Counted from the first letter of the stretch, positions 8,073 through 16,960 are shown. The stretch is DNA of 64,000 nt from Streptosporangium subroseum (GCF_900188345.1 NZ_FZOD01000014.1:62001-126000); one strand, 5' to 3'. A program made the numbers and translations. Notes: generated from the letters alone by a model not told the origin.

Positions 8073-8684
8073 TTACCGGAGTGCGGCCGCCTCGGCGGCC
8101 AGCTTCTCGATCCGGGAGTAATCGCCGGTGGCGAGTGCGTCGGCGGGGGTGAGCCAGGTGCCGCCCACGCAGCCGACGTTGGGCAGCGCGAGGTAGTCGG
8201 GGGCGGTCGAGAGCTTGATCCCGCCGGTCGGGCAGAACCGGACGTCGGGCAGCGGGCCGCCGAGCGATTTGAGGTACGGCAGGCCGCCGGCGGCCTCGGC
8301 CGGGAAGAACTTCATCTCGGTCAGCCCGCGCTCCGCGAGTGCCATGACCTCCGACGCCGTCGCCACCCCGGGCAGGAACGGCACGCCGCTCGCCTCCATG
8401 GCGTCCAGCAGCGTCGGGGTGCTCCCCGGGCTGACCAGGAACTTGGCGCCGGCCTCCACCGAGGCCAGCACGTCGCCGTGGGTACGGATGGTTCCGGCGC
8501 CGATCACCGCTTCGGGGACCTCGGCGGCGATCCGCTGGATGGCCTTGAGGGCGTGGACCGTACGGAGGGTGACCTCGATGACCGGCAGGCCGCCCGCCAC
8601 CAGGGCCCGTGCCAGGGGGACCGCGGCCTCCAGATCGTCGATCACGACGACCGGGATCACCGGGGCGATGCCGAGCAGACTCAT
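8073..8684 (-). CDS. eda: 2-keto-3-deoxy-6-phosphogluconate aldolase
   Basis: 203 residues from ATG 8684, overlapping the end of glk by 4 bases. Splits KDPG into pyruvate and glyceraldehyde-3-phosphate, the last step of the Entner-Doudoroff route. Active-site features are present: catalytic glutamate in VIEVTLRT, phosphate-loop GAGTI, Schiff-base lysine in MKFFPAEAAGG and FCPTGGI. It is last in the zwf-edd-glk-eda operon and full length. Confidence 0.95.
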   Translation of the reverse strand: MSLLGIAPVIPVVVIDDLEAAVPLARALVAGGLPVIEVTLRTVHALKAIQRIAAEVPEAVIGAGTIRTHGDVLASVEAGAKFLVSPGSTPTLLDAMEASGVPFLPGVATASEVMALAERGLTEMKFFPAEAAGGLPYLKSLGGPLPDVRFCPTGGIKLSTAPDYLALPNVGCVGGTWLTPADALATGDYSRIEKLAAEAAALR

Positions 8685-9658
8685 GCGCACTCCATATTCG
8701 ACATATCTGATGTATCCGATGACAGGCGCCGGCTCAGCCACGCGGCCGCGCCGACGAGCGCGGGCTGGGGGGCCACGATCAGCGCCGTGGAGATACCGGA
8801 CAGGTAATCGTTCAACGTGGGGGTGGCCTCGAACCGGCGGCGGAAGTCGCTGGAGAGGACCCGGTCCACGATACGCGGCAACACGCCGCCGCCCAGATAG
8901 ACGCCGCCGCGGGCGCCCAGGGTCATGGCGACGTTGCCCGCGAAGGTGCCGAGCATGCCGCAGAAGACCTCGACGGTCTCCTCGCACAGCGAGTCGTCCA
9001 TCCTGCTCACGATCTCCGAGGCGGACAGTCGCGGCGCGCCGACGCCGCGGACCAGTGCGAGCCCGTGGTGCAGTCGGGACAGCCCCGGTCCCGACAGCAG
9101 ATGCTCGGCCTCCACGTGGCCGAGTCCGTCCGCGCGCAGGGCCTGGACGATCTCGTGGTCCCGCTCGTCCAGCACCGGCATCGTCACGTGACCGCCCTCG
9201 CCGGGGACCGGCACCCAGCCCTCCGCCGCGGGCACCAGACCGCCCACGCCCAGGCCGGTCCCGGGACCGAGCACGGCCTTGACACCGTGCGAGGGCTCCG
9301 GCCCGCCCAGGGAGACCAGGTCGTCTCCCCGCAGGTGCGGCAGGGAGGCCGCCAGGGCCTCGAAGTCGTTGAGCAGCCAGGCGTTCGGGATGCCCAGGTC
9401 GCGCACCGAACCCGACCATTCGGCGTTGGTGAGACGGTAGTGGTCGCCCTTGACGGGACCCGCGATCGCGACGCATGCCGCTCCCGGCTGAACTCCGCCC
9501 GCATGTTCTGCGAGATAGGCGGCTACGGCTTCGGGAAGGCCATCGTGATCGGAGACCGTCAGTACGGCCACGGCTTCCGGCCGGCCACCCGGTTCGGTGA
9601 TCAGCCCGAACCGGGCGTTGGTGCCGCCGACGTCGGCGACGAGCCAGGGAAGGCTCAC
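8681..9658 (-). CDS. glk: Glucokinase, proteobacterial (PF02685) type
   Basis: 325 residues from GTG 9658, preceded by AAGGAGG and overlapping the edd stop (GTGA). The phosphate motif ADVGGTNARFGL opens the protein; CVAIAGPVKGD, LTNAEW, LLNDFEALA and LGPGTGLGVGGLVP follow the E. coli Glk pattern rather than the ROK glucokinase usual in actinomycetes. It phosphorylates cytosolic glucose to glucose-6-phosphate, feeding zwf in the same operon. The first and last genes it overlaps make translational coupling certain in layout. Confidence 0.92.
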   Translation of the reverse strand: MSLPWLVADVGGTNARFGLITEPGGRPEAVAVLTVSDHDGLPEAVAAYLAEHAGGVQPGAACVAIAGPVKGDHYRLTNAEWSGSVRDLGIPNAWLLNDFEALAASLPHLRGDDLVSLGGPEPSHGVKAVLGPGTGLGVGGLVPAAEGWVPVPGEGGHVTMPVLDERDHEIVQALRADGLGHVEAEHLLSGPGLSRLHHGLALVRGVGAPRLSASEIVSRMDDSLCEETVEVFCGMLGTFAGNVAMTLGARGGVYLGGGVLPRIVDRVLSSDFRRRFEATPTLNDYLSGISTALIVAPQPALVGAAAWLSRRLSSDTSDMSNMECA

Positions 9659-11691
9659 AGAACCTCCTTCGCCGAGGCGCCGGAGGCGCCCTGGGTCACC
9701 AGGAGGTTCGAGACGCTCTCGGCGTGGCCGTTCAGAGCGAAGATGCCCGCGCCGCGCTCGGCGGGGCCCGCCGCACGGCGGAAGGCGGAGAACAGCTCGC
9801 GCCCCGTACCCACCCACTGGGCGTCGGTGAGCGGCGCGCCCTGCGGCGTGCGGGCGGCCAGTTCCTCGGCCGGGACCAGCAGCTCCAGGGTGCCGGCGGC
9901 GGCGTCGAGGCGGATCGGGTCACCGTCCAGGACCAGCGCGATCGGGCCGCCGTCCGCGGCCTCGGGCGACAGGTGGATGGCGGCGGGAACCTTGCCGGAC
10001 GCGCCGGACATGCGGCCATCGGTGACGATCGCCACCCGCTGCCCCCGGTCCAGCAGCACCGCCAGCGGCGGGGTGAGCTTGTGCAGCTCGGGCATGCCGT
10101 TCGCGCTCGGCCCCTGGTAGCGGATGACCGCCACGAAGTCCTGCCCGTCCAGCTCGCCCGCCTCGAAGGCGCGCAGCAGCTCCAGCTGGTCGTCGAAGAC
10201 CTTCGCGGGCGCCTCGATGACCAGGTGCTCGGCCTTGACCGCGGAGACCTTGCTGACCGCGCGGCCCAGGTTGCCGTCGAGCATGTGGATGCCGCTGTCG
10301 GAGGAGAAGGCGTTGGAGACGGGACGGAGCACGTCCGGGTCGGTGCTGCCCTCGGTGCGCTCCTCCCAGACCAGCTCGCCGTCCTTGAGCTCGACGGCCG
10401 AGCGGTAGTGGTCGAGCCCGCGCCCGGCGATCGTCAGCACGTCGCCGTGGAGCAGCCCGGCGTCCAGCAGCTCGCCGATGAGCACCTGCATGCCGCCCGC
10501 GGCATGGAAGTGGTTCACGTCCGCCTGGCCGTTGGGGTACATGCGGGTCAGGAGCGGCACCACCTTCGACAGCGTGGCCAGGTCGTCCCAGAGCAGCTCG
10601 ATGCCCGCCGCCGCGGCGATGGCGACGATGTGCATGGTGTGGTTCGTCGAGCCGCCGGTGGCCAGCAGGGCCACGCAGGCGTTGACGATCGCCTTCTCGT
10701 CGACGACCTCGCCGACCGGGGTGTACTCGTCGCCGTGCACGGTCAGTTCGACCGCACGCTTGCCCGCGGCCTTCGTCAGGGCCTCGCGCAGCTCGGTGCG
10801 CGGGTTGACGAAGGTCGCGCCCGGCAGGTGCAGGCCCATGACCTCGATCATGACCTGGTTGGAGTTGGCGGTGCCGTAGAAGGTGCAGGTGCCCGCGGAG
10901 TGGTAGGACTGCGACTCGGCTTCGAGCAGCTCGCCCTTGCCGACCTTGCCCTCGGCGAACAGCTGCCGGGTGCGGGCCTTGACCTTGTTGGGCAGGCCCG
11001 AGCCCATCGGCCCGGCGGGGACGAAGACCGCCGGCAGATGGCCGAAGTGCAGCGCGCCGATCAGCAGGCCTGGAACGATCTTGTCGCAGACGCCGAGCAG
11101 GAGGGAGGTGTCGAACATGTCGTGCGAGAGCGCGATCGCGGTGGCCATCGCGATGACCTCGCGGCTGTAGAGCGACAGCTCCATGCCCGCGCGGCCCTGC
11201 GTGATGCCGTCGCACATGGCGGGCACGCCGCCGGCGAACTGGGCGACGCCGCCCGCCTTGCGGACGGCCGCCTTGAGGATCGGCGGGTAGGTCTCGTACG
11301 GCTGGTGCGCCGACAGCATGTCGTTGTAGCTCGACACGATCGCCACGCCCGGCTTGATGTTGGCCCGCAGGTCCAGCTTGTCGGCCGCTCCCGCGGCGGC
11401 GAAGCCGTGGGCGAGGTTGGCGCAGCCCAGGCTGGCCCTGGCCGGTCCGCGCTCGCGTGCGGCCTCGGCCTCGGCGTGGAGCCGTGCCAGATACGCGGTA
11501 CGGCTGCCGCGGCTGCGCTCGATCAGGCGGTCGGTGACCTCCTGGATGACGGGATCCACCCGGCCTCCTCCGTTGTCGCCGGGCCGGTCTGCGTGCTTCG
11601 CCCGGCCCCGCTGCTCTGCTCGATCGACGTGTCCTGCTTGGTCTGCTTGGTTCGGGTGTGTTACCTGGCCACTCGTGATCCGGTCGCTCAT
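9655..11691 (-). CDS. edd: 6-phosphogluconate dehydratase
   Basis: 678 residues from ATG 11691 with GAGGAG upstream; overlaps zwf by 4 bases. IlvD/Edd family with iron-sulfur cysteines in MCDGITQGRAGME, LLGVCDKIVPGLL and the SAGTCTFYGTANSN region, plus FVPAGPMGSGLPNKVK and TDGRMSGASGKVPAAIH. Converts 6-phosphogluconate to KDPG, the committing step of the Entner-Doudoroff pathway. An extra 45-residue polar N-terminal tail (QADQAGHVDRAEQRGRAKH) precedes the conserved start. Confidence 0.95.
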   Translation of the reverse strand: MSDRITSGQVTHPNQADQAGHVDRAEQRGRAKHADRPGDNGGGRVDPVIQEVTDRLIERSRGSRTAYLARLHAEAEAARERGPARASLGCANLAHGFAAAGAADKLDLRANIKPGVAIVSSYNDMLSAHQPYETYPPILKAAVRKAGGVAQFAGGVPAMCDGITQGRAGMELSLYSREVIAMATAIALSHDMFDTSLLLGVCDKIVPGLLIGALHFGHLPAVFVPAGPMGSGLPNKVKARTRQLFAEGKVGKGELLEAESQSYHSAGTCTFYGTANSNQVMIEVMGLHLPGATFVNPRTELREALTKAAGKRAVELTVHGDEYTPVGEVVDEKAIVNACVALLATGGSTNHTMHIVAIAAAAGIELLWDDLATLSKVVPLLTRMYPNGQADVNHFHAAGGMQVLIGELLDAGLLHGDVLTIAGRGLDHYRSAVELKDGELVWEERTEGSTDPDVLRPVSNAFSSDSGIHMLDGNLGRAVSKVSAVKAEHLVIEAPAKVFDDQLELLRAFEAGELDGQDFVAVIRYQGPSANGMPELHKLTPPLAVLLDRGQRVAIVTDGRMSGASGKVPAAIHLSPEAADGGPIALVLDGDPIRLDAAAGTLELLVPAEELAARTPQGAPLTDAQWVGTGRELFSAFRRAAGPAERGAGIFALNGHAESVSNLLVTQGASGASAKEVL

Positions 11692-13163
11692 GCGGGGTAC
11701 TCCTCGTGCCAGGCGCGGTCGCTGCGGCTGACGAGCTCGTGGGCACCCGCCGGGCCCGAGCTGCCCGCCGGGTACGGCTCGGGCGCCGTGCCGTACGACT
11801 CCCACGCACCGAGGATCGGATCGATCCACCGCCAGGCGGCCGCCACCTCGTCGCGGCGCATGAACAGGGTCGGGTTACCGGTGAGGACGTCCATGAGCAG
11901 CCGCTCGTAGGCCTCGGGAACCCGGGTGGTGAAGGTCTCGGCGAAGCTCAGGCTGAGCGGGACCGGCTTGAGCGCCACCTCGCCCGCGCCCGGCTCCTTG
12001 GCCATGATGTGCAGCTTGATGCCCTCGCTCGGCTGCAGCCGGAGCACCAGCCGGTTGGGCGTGCTGCCGGGGAAGATCGAGTGGGGCACGTCCTTGAACT
12101 GCACCACGATCTCCGAGTACCGGTCCGGCATGCGCTTGCCGGTGCGCAGGTAGAACGGCACTCCCGCCCAACGCCAGTTCTTCACCTCGGCGCGGATCGC
12201 GGCGAAGGTCTCCACCCGGTGCGAGGCGTCGGTGGGCGCGGTGTTGTCGGGCTCGTCGAGGTATCCGGGGACCTGGACGCCGCCGGACTCACCGGCCGTG
12301 TACTGGCCGCGGACGGTGAACCGGTCGACCTCGCCGCCGGTGATCGCCCTCAGCGACTCCAGGACCTTGACCTTCTCGTCGCGGATGGATTCGCGGTCGT
12401 TGCGCGACGGCGGCTCCATCGCGACCAGGCACAGGAGCTGGAGCAGGTGGTTCTGCACCATGTCACGCAGCGCGCCGGCGTGGTCGTAGTAGCCGCGGCG
12501 GCCCGGAGTGCCCACGGTCTCGGCGACGGTGATCTGGACGTGGTCGATCCAGAGGGAGTTCCAGATCGGCTCCAGGAACGCGTTGGCGAACCGGAGCACG
12601 AGCAGGTTCTGGACCGTCTCCTTACCCAGGTAGTGGTCGATGCGGTAGATCTGCTCCTCGTCGAAGATGGCGCCGACCTCGTCGTTGATGCGCTGCGCGC
12701 TGGCGAGGTCACGGCCGAGCGGCTTCTCCAGCACCACCCGCGAGGCGGGGGTGACCAGACCGGCGCGGTGCAGTTCCCTGCAGAACGGGCCGAACGTCAT
12801 GGGCGGGCTGGCCAGGTAGAACACCCGGCTGCGCTGCTCGTGCCCGGCGAGCAGGGCGGTGAGCGCCGCCCAGCCCGTCGCGTCCTCGCCGCTGATGTCC
12901 ACGGAGACGTGGTGCAGGCGGTCGAGGAAGCGCTGCCAGGTGTCGAGGTCGTCCACCGGTACGGAGCCGCGTACCTCCGCGTCCACCTTGCCGCGGAAGT
13001 CGGCGTCGTCGAGCCCGCCGCGGGACATCGCGATGATCCGGGTCTCGGGGGCCAGGCGGCCGTCACGGTCGCAGTGATAGAGCGCGGGAAAAAGTTTCCG
13101 CATGGAGAGGTCACCTGTGCCGCCGAAGACGATCAGATCGGCGGATTGCGGGGTCTCGGACAT
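11688..13163 (-). CDS. zwf: Glucose-6-phosphate dehydrogenase
   Basis: 491 residues from ATG 13163. NADP-binding FGGTGDLSMRKLFPALY near the start, active-site RIDHYLGKETVQN, substrate site YYDHAGALRDMVQNHLLQ and FYLRTGKRMP. It oxidises glucose-6-phosphate to 6-phosphogluconolactone and generates NADPH. It opens the four-gene operon; no lactonase (pgl) gene lies in it, so lactone opening must be spontaneous or encoded elsewhere. The divergent ROK gene probably regulates it. Confidence 0.96.
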   Translation of the reverse strand: MSETPQSADLIVFGGTGDLSMRKLFPALYHCDRDGRLAPETRIIAMSRGGLDDADFRGKVDAEVRGSVPVDDLDTWQRFLDRLHHVSVDISGEDATGWAALTALLAGHEQRSRVFYLASPPMTFGPFCRELHRAGLVTPASRVVLEKPLGRDLASAQRINDEVGAIFDEEQIYRIDHYLGKETVQNLLVLRFANAFLEPIWNSLWIDHVQITVAETVGTPGRRGYYDHAGALRDMVQNHLLQLLCLVAMEPPSRNDRESIRDEKVKVLESLRAITGGEVDRFTVRGQYTAGESGGVQVPGYLDEPDNTAPTDASHRVETFAAIRAEVKNWRWAGVPFYLRTGKRMPDRYSEIVVQFKDVPHSIFPGSTPNRLVLRLQPSEGIKLHIMAKEPGAGEVALKPVPLSLSFAETFTTRVPEAYERLLMDVLTGNPTLFMRRDEVAAAWRWIDPILGAWESYGTAPEPYPAGSSGPAGAHELVSRSDRAWHEEYPA

Positions 13164-13254
13164 GGGGATTGCTCCGTTGATCTACCGGAATTGGGGATAG
13201 ATCGGACACTAGCTACATCTTGCGCTCTACACAAGCCGAGTTTTGTAATCTGAG

Positions 13255-13277
13255 ATGAGAAAGTGCGAAGTTTTCAT
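13255..13277. promoter_or_regulatory. Imperfect palindrome between zwf operon and ROK gene
   Basis: ATGAGAA (13255-13261) and TTTTCAT (13271-13277) pair at 6 of 7 positions across a 9-base spacer in the AT-rich 143-bp divergent promoter. It is a candidate operator for the ROK regulator; position is the only support. Confidence 0.35.
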
Positions 13278-13306
13278 TTCATAAGTAGGTGTGGTTCACT
13301 TGGCCG

Positions 13307-14476
13307 ATGCCTCGACGTCCCGCTACCGCGCTGGCCACCAGCGGTGAGGTGCTCCGCCTCATTCGCACCGGCGAGGCTTCCACGCGGGCGGACATAGGAC
13401 GCGTCACCGGTCTGTCCCGGCCGGCCGTCTCCCTGCGCGTCACCGAACTGCTGGATCGGCGCCTGGTCGTGGAGGACAGCGAGGGCCCCTCCACAGGCGG
13501 TCGCCCGCCCACCCGCCTGGTCTTCAACGCCTCCGGCGGCGTGGTGCTCGTCGCCTCCCTGGGCGCCAGCCGCGCGCAGATCGCCGTCTGCGACCTCGCC
13601 GGGACCGTGCTGGCCCGCACGGGCCTGCCCGTCGACGTGGAGGAAGGGCCCGACGTCGTCCTTCCCCTGGTCATGCAGACCTGGAGCGAACTGCTCGGCG
13701 ACCGGCCGCTTTCGGCGGTACGCGGCGTCGGCATGGGCGTTCCGGCCACGGTGGAGTTCGCGGCGGGCCGCACCGAGAGCGCCCGCATCATGGCCGGCTG
13801 GACCGGCGTGGCCGTCCCGCCGATCATCGCCGCGCGCTTTCCCGCCCCCGTCTTCCTCGACAACGACGTGAACGTCATCGCGATCGGCGAGCACCGCGAG
13901 ATCTACGCGGGCGAGGCCGACGACCTGCTGTTCATCAAGATCTCCACCCGGATCGGCTCCGGCGTCATCGCGGGCGGCGAGATCCTGCGAGGAGCGCTGG
14001 GCGCCGCCGGGGAGATCGGGCACATCCCGGTCAGGGACGGCGGGGGAGTGCTCTGCCGCTGCGGCAACATCGACTGCGTCGACTCCGTGGCGAGCGGCAC
14101 CGCCATCCTGCGCGACCTCCGCGCCCGGGGGCACGACGTCAAGAACCTGGCTGACGTGGTGGCGCTGGTCAGGGCGGGCGACGCCGAGACCATGACCGTG
14201 GTCCGCAACGCCGCCCGGATGCTGGGAGAGGTCGTCGCCAGCGCGGTCAACCTGCTCAACCCCGCGGTGGTCGTTCTCGGCGGGGACGTGGCCGAGACCT
14301 TCCAGCCGATGGTGTCAGGGGTCCGGGAGGTCGTTCACCGGAGATCGACCGCCCTGGCCACCCGTAACCTGAGGATCGAGCGCAGCCGCCTCGGCCCGGG
14401 CGCGGGCATCATCGGCTGCGCGCACATGGTCCTCGACCACATCCTGTCTCCCGACGCCATCGACTCCCTCCTCTGA
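13307..14476 (+). CDS. ROK-family transcriptional regulator
   Basis: 389 residues from ATG 13307 (GTG 13289 is an alternative; neither has a clear ribosome site). Residues about 10-65 form a winged helix-turn-helix (GEASTRADIGRVTGLSRPAVSLRVTELLDRRLV). A ROK sugar-kinase-like domain follows with FLDNDVNVIAIGEH, GAAGEIGHIPV and the zinc motif CRCGNIDCVDSVAS. The family senses sugars or sugar phosphates. Divergent placement from zwf-edd-glk-eda points to control of that operon. The N-terminal catalytic-type ATP motif is weak (LVASLGASRAQIAV), consistent with a regulator rather than a kinase. Confidence 0.92.
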   Translation: MPRRPATALATSGEVLRLIRTGEASTRADIGRVTGLSRPAVSLRVTELLDRRLVVEDSEGPSTGGRPPTRLVFNASGGVVLVASLGASRAQIAVCDLAGTVLARTGLPVDVEEGPDVVLPLVMQTWSELLGDRPLSAVRGVGMGVPATVEFAAGRTESARIMAGWTGVAVPPIIAARFPAPVFLDNDVNVIAIGEHREIYAGEADDLLFIKISTRIGSGVIAGGEILRGALGAAGEIGHIPVRDGGGVLCRCGNIDCVDSVASGTAILRDLRARGHDVKNLADVVALVRAGDAETMTVVRNAARMLGEVVASAVNLLNPAVVVLGGDVAETFQPMVSGVREVVHRRSTALATRNLRIERSRLGPGAGIIGCAHMVLDHILSPDAIDSLL

Positions 14477-14482
14477 CGGGCG

Positions 14483-14597
14483 CCCGGTCCACCGGCCCTG
14501 ATCCAGACTGAGTCCGTCGGCCATATCCCCGGCCGGGTCACTGGCCGTTGAGAGGCACCCGGTCCACCGGCCCTGACCCGGACCGAGTCCGTCGGCC
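14483..14597. repeat. 40-bp imperfect direct repeat, period 75
   Basis: Copies at 14483-14522 and 14558-14597 differ at three positions. They lie just past the ROK stop, in a stretch dense in CCGGTCCACCGGCC-type inverted motifs. These could act as terminator hairpins. No coding function is seen in 14477-14676. Confidence 0.7.
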
Positions 14598-14676
14598 GGG
14601 TCCACCGGCCGTGGTACGGGCCGGTCCCGGACCTTCGGCTGGTTCGGGCCCCCGGCCCTGGTCCGGGTCCGAACCC

Positions 14677-14940
14677 TCAGCCCGCTTCCGTTGTCATGCC
14701 CGGGTTGCTCCGTGACTGGCGGCGAACCGCGAGGACGATGTCCACGATCACGACCACGGCCAGCACCGCCATCGCGACGACCAGCCAGATGGCGCCGGTC
14801 GCGAAGCCGAACACGCCGAGGATGATGATCGGTATGAGTCCGAACGAGCCCAGGCGGATGTGAACGACATCTCGCGGCGTCGCGGGGACCATCGGCCTTC
14901 CCCTTGCGTCCGTCTCTTCCGGCTGTCCTTCGGGAGCCAT
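14677..14940 (-). CDS. Small membrane protein, unknown function
   Basis: 87 residues, ATG 14940 with a strong AAGGAGGGGAAG site. A charged N-terminal third is followed by two closely spaced hydrophobic segments (FGLIPIIILGVFGFATGAIW and LVVAMAVLAVVVIVDIVLAV) and a basic tail. I do not recognise a family. It is the last of three leftward small genes (15790 to 14677). Confidence 0.7.
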   Translation of the reverse strand: MAPEGQPEETDARGRPMVPATPRDVVHIRLGSFGLIPIIILGVFGFATGAIWLVVAMAVLAVVVIVDIVLAVRRQSRSNPGMTTEAG

Positions 14941-14987
14941 CTTCCCCTCCTTCGATCAGGCGCACCCTGTACCCGGATGCCTTGCCG

Positions 14988-15377
14988 TCATGCGTCCTGC
15001 GAACCTGTCAGTGCCTTCATCAGTCCTTCGGGATCGGAGACGGTCAGGGTTGCACCGGGATGGGTGAGCAACCCGCCGGGCGCCAGCGCGGGCACCGGGG
15101 TACGGAAGCGGACGCACACGCCGCGCCGGGCGTTGGTCCCGAAACTCACCCCGAGATCGACCAGCGACATGCGCGCCCCGAAGACCTTCAGCGGCGAATA
15201 GGGGCCGGTCACGGTGGCGTCGATGATGTTGGACAGGGGCGTGCGAAGCACCCAGGGGCCGAATCGGACCATGAACCCGTCCTCCTCGACGGCGGCGAAG
15301 GCGCGGGCGGGACTCACACCCAGCAGCAGGAGAGGAATCCTCCACGCCGGATCGATGTCGAACGCGAAACGCGGCAC
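14988..15377 (-). CDS. Conserved hypothetical protein
   Basis: 129 residues from GTG 15377 (GGGAGGG eight bases upstream). Mainly beta-type sequence: RFAFDIDPAWRIPLLLLGVSP, DGFMVRFGPWVLRTPLSNI, TGPYSPLKVFGARMSLVDLG, GVCVRFRTPVPALAP. The pattern matches a cytosolic protein of unknown function common in mycobacteria and streptomycetes, and resembles a PH-like fold. It is probably co-transcribed with the gene at 15422-15790. Confidence 0.75.
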   Translation of the reverse strand: MPRFAFDIDPAWRIPLLLLGVSPARAFAAVEEDGFMVRFGPWVLRTPLSNIIDATVTGPYSPLKVFGARMSLVDLGVSFGTNARRGVCVRFRTPVPALAPGGLLTHPGATLTVSDPEGLMKALTGSQDA

Positions 15378-15421
15378 GGATCAGCCCTCCCCCGGAGGGG
15401 AGTCACTTGGAGATGAGCCGC

Positions 15422-15790
15422 TCATTTTGCCTTCCAAGGAGGCGAGTCGCCCATCTTGTCGTAGTACTTGGCCAGGTAGGACTTGATCTGGTCGATGTCC
15501 TTCTTCGGCACGTCGACCCCGCCCCGGGACCCCTGCATGACCGCCCCGGCGGCCATCACGGCACGCGGTACGGCCATGAGCCTGCCTCCGATCACGTCGG
15601 CGATCGGCAGCTTGTAGCTTTCGAAGTTCTCGGGCGCGTCGCTGTCGTACCAGACGTGGGCGTCGCGGTATTTGGCGTTCGGCTCCTTTTCGGCGCCCGC
15701 CCACTTGCGGACGCGCTTCTCCGCCGCCGCCCCGTCCCACTCCCTGTCCCGGTCGGCCAGCGGCAGGTCGTGAAACTGCGTCACCGTCAT
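15422..15790 (-). CDS. Small protein resembling the tail domain of phage prohead proteases
   Basis: 122 residues from ATG 15790 with GAGGGGAG upstream. The core AHVWYDSDAPENFESYKLP, IADVIGGRLMAVPRAVMAA and QGSRGGVDVPKKDIDQIKSY matches, from memory, a domain C-terminal to HK97-type prohead proteases in actinophages (pattern WYD...NF.SYKLPF.D..G...AVPRA...QGARGGVDIP). Here it is free-standing, with no other phage gene nearby. Stand-alone copies occur in actinomycete chromosomes; their role is unknown. Confidence 0.7.
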   Translation of the reverse strand: MTVTQFHDLPLADRDREWDGAAAEKRVRKWAGAEKEPNAKYRDAHVWYDSDAPENFESYKLPIADVIGGRLMAVPRAVMAAGAVMQGSRGGVDVPKKDIDQIKSYLAKYYDKMGDSPPWKAK

Positions 15791-15894
15791 GACTGTGCTC
15801 CCCTCTTCGATCTCTCTGAGAGACTCCCTACCCGGTCGCCCGGCTCCATGCCTGGTCGGCACATATTTGCCCTTTTACGGGGGAGGAGGTGGGC

Positions 15895-16170
15895 ATGATC
15901 GACGAGGGTGAAGTGAGCGAAGAAACGGCCAGGGACGACCTTCCGGAGGAGGATTCGATGCCCCCGGCTCCACGAGGCATCGACGGCGAGAGCCGTGTCG
16001 TGGCGGAGAGATCCGGGGCGGACACTTCCTTCCCCGAACGACCGCTCCTGGCGGACCCCGACAACGAGCGTCGTTCCACGCACGCGGACGACGGCAGCGG
16101 AGACGGAGGCGGCGGAGACGAGGCGTCGGGGAAGCGAGCACCCGAACCCGAGGTCGGCCCCGCGTCCTGA
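15895..16170 (+). CDS. Small acidic, disordered protein
   Basis: 91 residues from ATG 15895, preceded by GGAGGAGG. The sequence is rich in Asp, Glu, Gly, Pro and Ser, lacks hydrophobic segments and is probably unstructured. No family recognised. The excellent ribosome site and the shared terminator just downstream argue that it is real. It sits between stress-type small genes. Confidence 0.55.
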   Translation: MIDEGEVSEETARDDLPEEDSMPPAPRGIDGESRVVAERSGADTSFPERPLLADPDNERRSTHADDGSGDGGGGDEASGKRAPEPEVGPAS

Positions 16171-16195
16171 GAGATCCGCCTCCTGAAACGGCGGC

Positions 16196-16224
16196 GGTGG
16201 GGCTCCGATTTTCGGAGCCCCACC
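16196..16224. terminator. Bidirectional terminator hairpin
   Basis: A 13-bp perfect stem (16196-16208 with 16212-16224) and a TTT loop lies between the convergent genes ending at 16170 and 16240. Confidence 0.85.
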
Positions 16225-16239
16225 ACAGGTCAGGTTTAG

Positions 16240-16437
16240 TCAGCTCTTCTTGAAGGCGTCCTTGACGTTCTTCGCGGCATCCTTTACCTTTTCGCCGGCC
16301 TGCTTGACGTGGCCCTCGGCCTGGTCGGCCCGGCCATCGGCTTCCATCGACCTGTCGCCGGTGGCGCGCCCCGTCCCCTCCTTGAGCTTGCCCTTGACCT
16401 CTTCTGCCTTATTACGGATCTTGTCGTCAGCGCCCAT
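16240..16437 (-). CDS. CsbD-like stress response protein
   Basis: 65 residues, ATG 16437 with GGAGGAACC upstream. The sequence DKIRNKAEEVKGKLKEGTG and ADQAEGHVKQAGEKVKDAAKNVKDAF is the classic CsbD pattern of amphipathic charged helices. These small proteins accumulate under general (sigma-B-type) stress; the molecular role is unknown. It is monocistronic. Confidence 0.92.
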   Translation of the reverse strand: MGADDKIRNKAEEVKGKLKEGTGRATGDRSMEADGRADQAEGHVKQAGEKVKDAAKNVKDAFKKS

Positions 16438-16737
16438 GATGCGGTTCCTCCCCGGATCTGAAGTCTGCTTCCGTGCAGGGGTACTTCCTGTCCGTGAAAG
16501 GGAGGGGTAAACATGCCTCCCACGCTGGTGGTCGACGCCCATACCATCCGATGACCTGGGCAGATGGTCATGTGAAGCGATTATTAAAGGCGAGGAACAC
16601 GCGGAGATCGGAACTCCATGAGCAGGGTGGCCGGAACTCCGGGACCCCGCTCCGCGGGTCGGTCTCGTGGATTCTGGCGGATTGTGTTGCGGGATTGAGC
16701 GTCCTGGATCGGATCCGGATCGACCCGCTCGGTTTGG

Positions 16738-16960
16738 GTGTGCTGTTCATCGCCGTCCTGGCCGGGATCAGCGGCTTCGCAGAAGACGGCCAACTCCGCC
16801 CATGCCAAGCTTCGCGGTCCTGGCGAGCGAGCGAATGCCATGCTGAAGACCTGGCGCATTCTGCGGAAATTCCACTTCTGCCCTTTTTACGCAGGTTGGC
16901 TGGTCAAAGCCATCCTCATCCTTCAGATGCGCGAAGCGGGATGAAAACGCTCAGTGCTGT
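16738..16960 (+). pseudogene. IS5-like transposase C-terminal remnant with right inverted repeat
   Basis: About residues 20-68 of the frame read AHAKLRGPGERANAMLKTW and RILRKFHFCPFYAGWLVKAI then LILQMREAG and stop, the C-terminal signature of IS5-family DDE transposases of the ISL2 type. The stop codon at 16942 overlaps a terminal repeat GATGAAAACGCTCAGTGC (16940-16957), matching the one at 17479-17497. Upstream of about 16790 the frame has no transposase similarity, and no left end was found. The element is truncated. Confidence 0.8.

Noticed and set aside
9724..11910. 728-codon rightward frame opposite edd
   Set aside because: Antisense of a certain edd gene; composition (His, Arg, Gly, Gln) is the usual mirror of actinomycete codon bias.
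11706..13253. 515-codon rightward frame opposite zwf
   Set aside because: Mirror frame of zwf with no family signature.
15422..15790. Evidence of a prophage
   Set aside because: Only one phage-like domain is present; no integrase, capsid, portal, tail or lysis gene is near.
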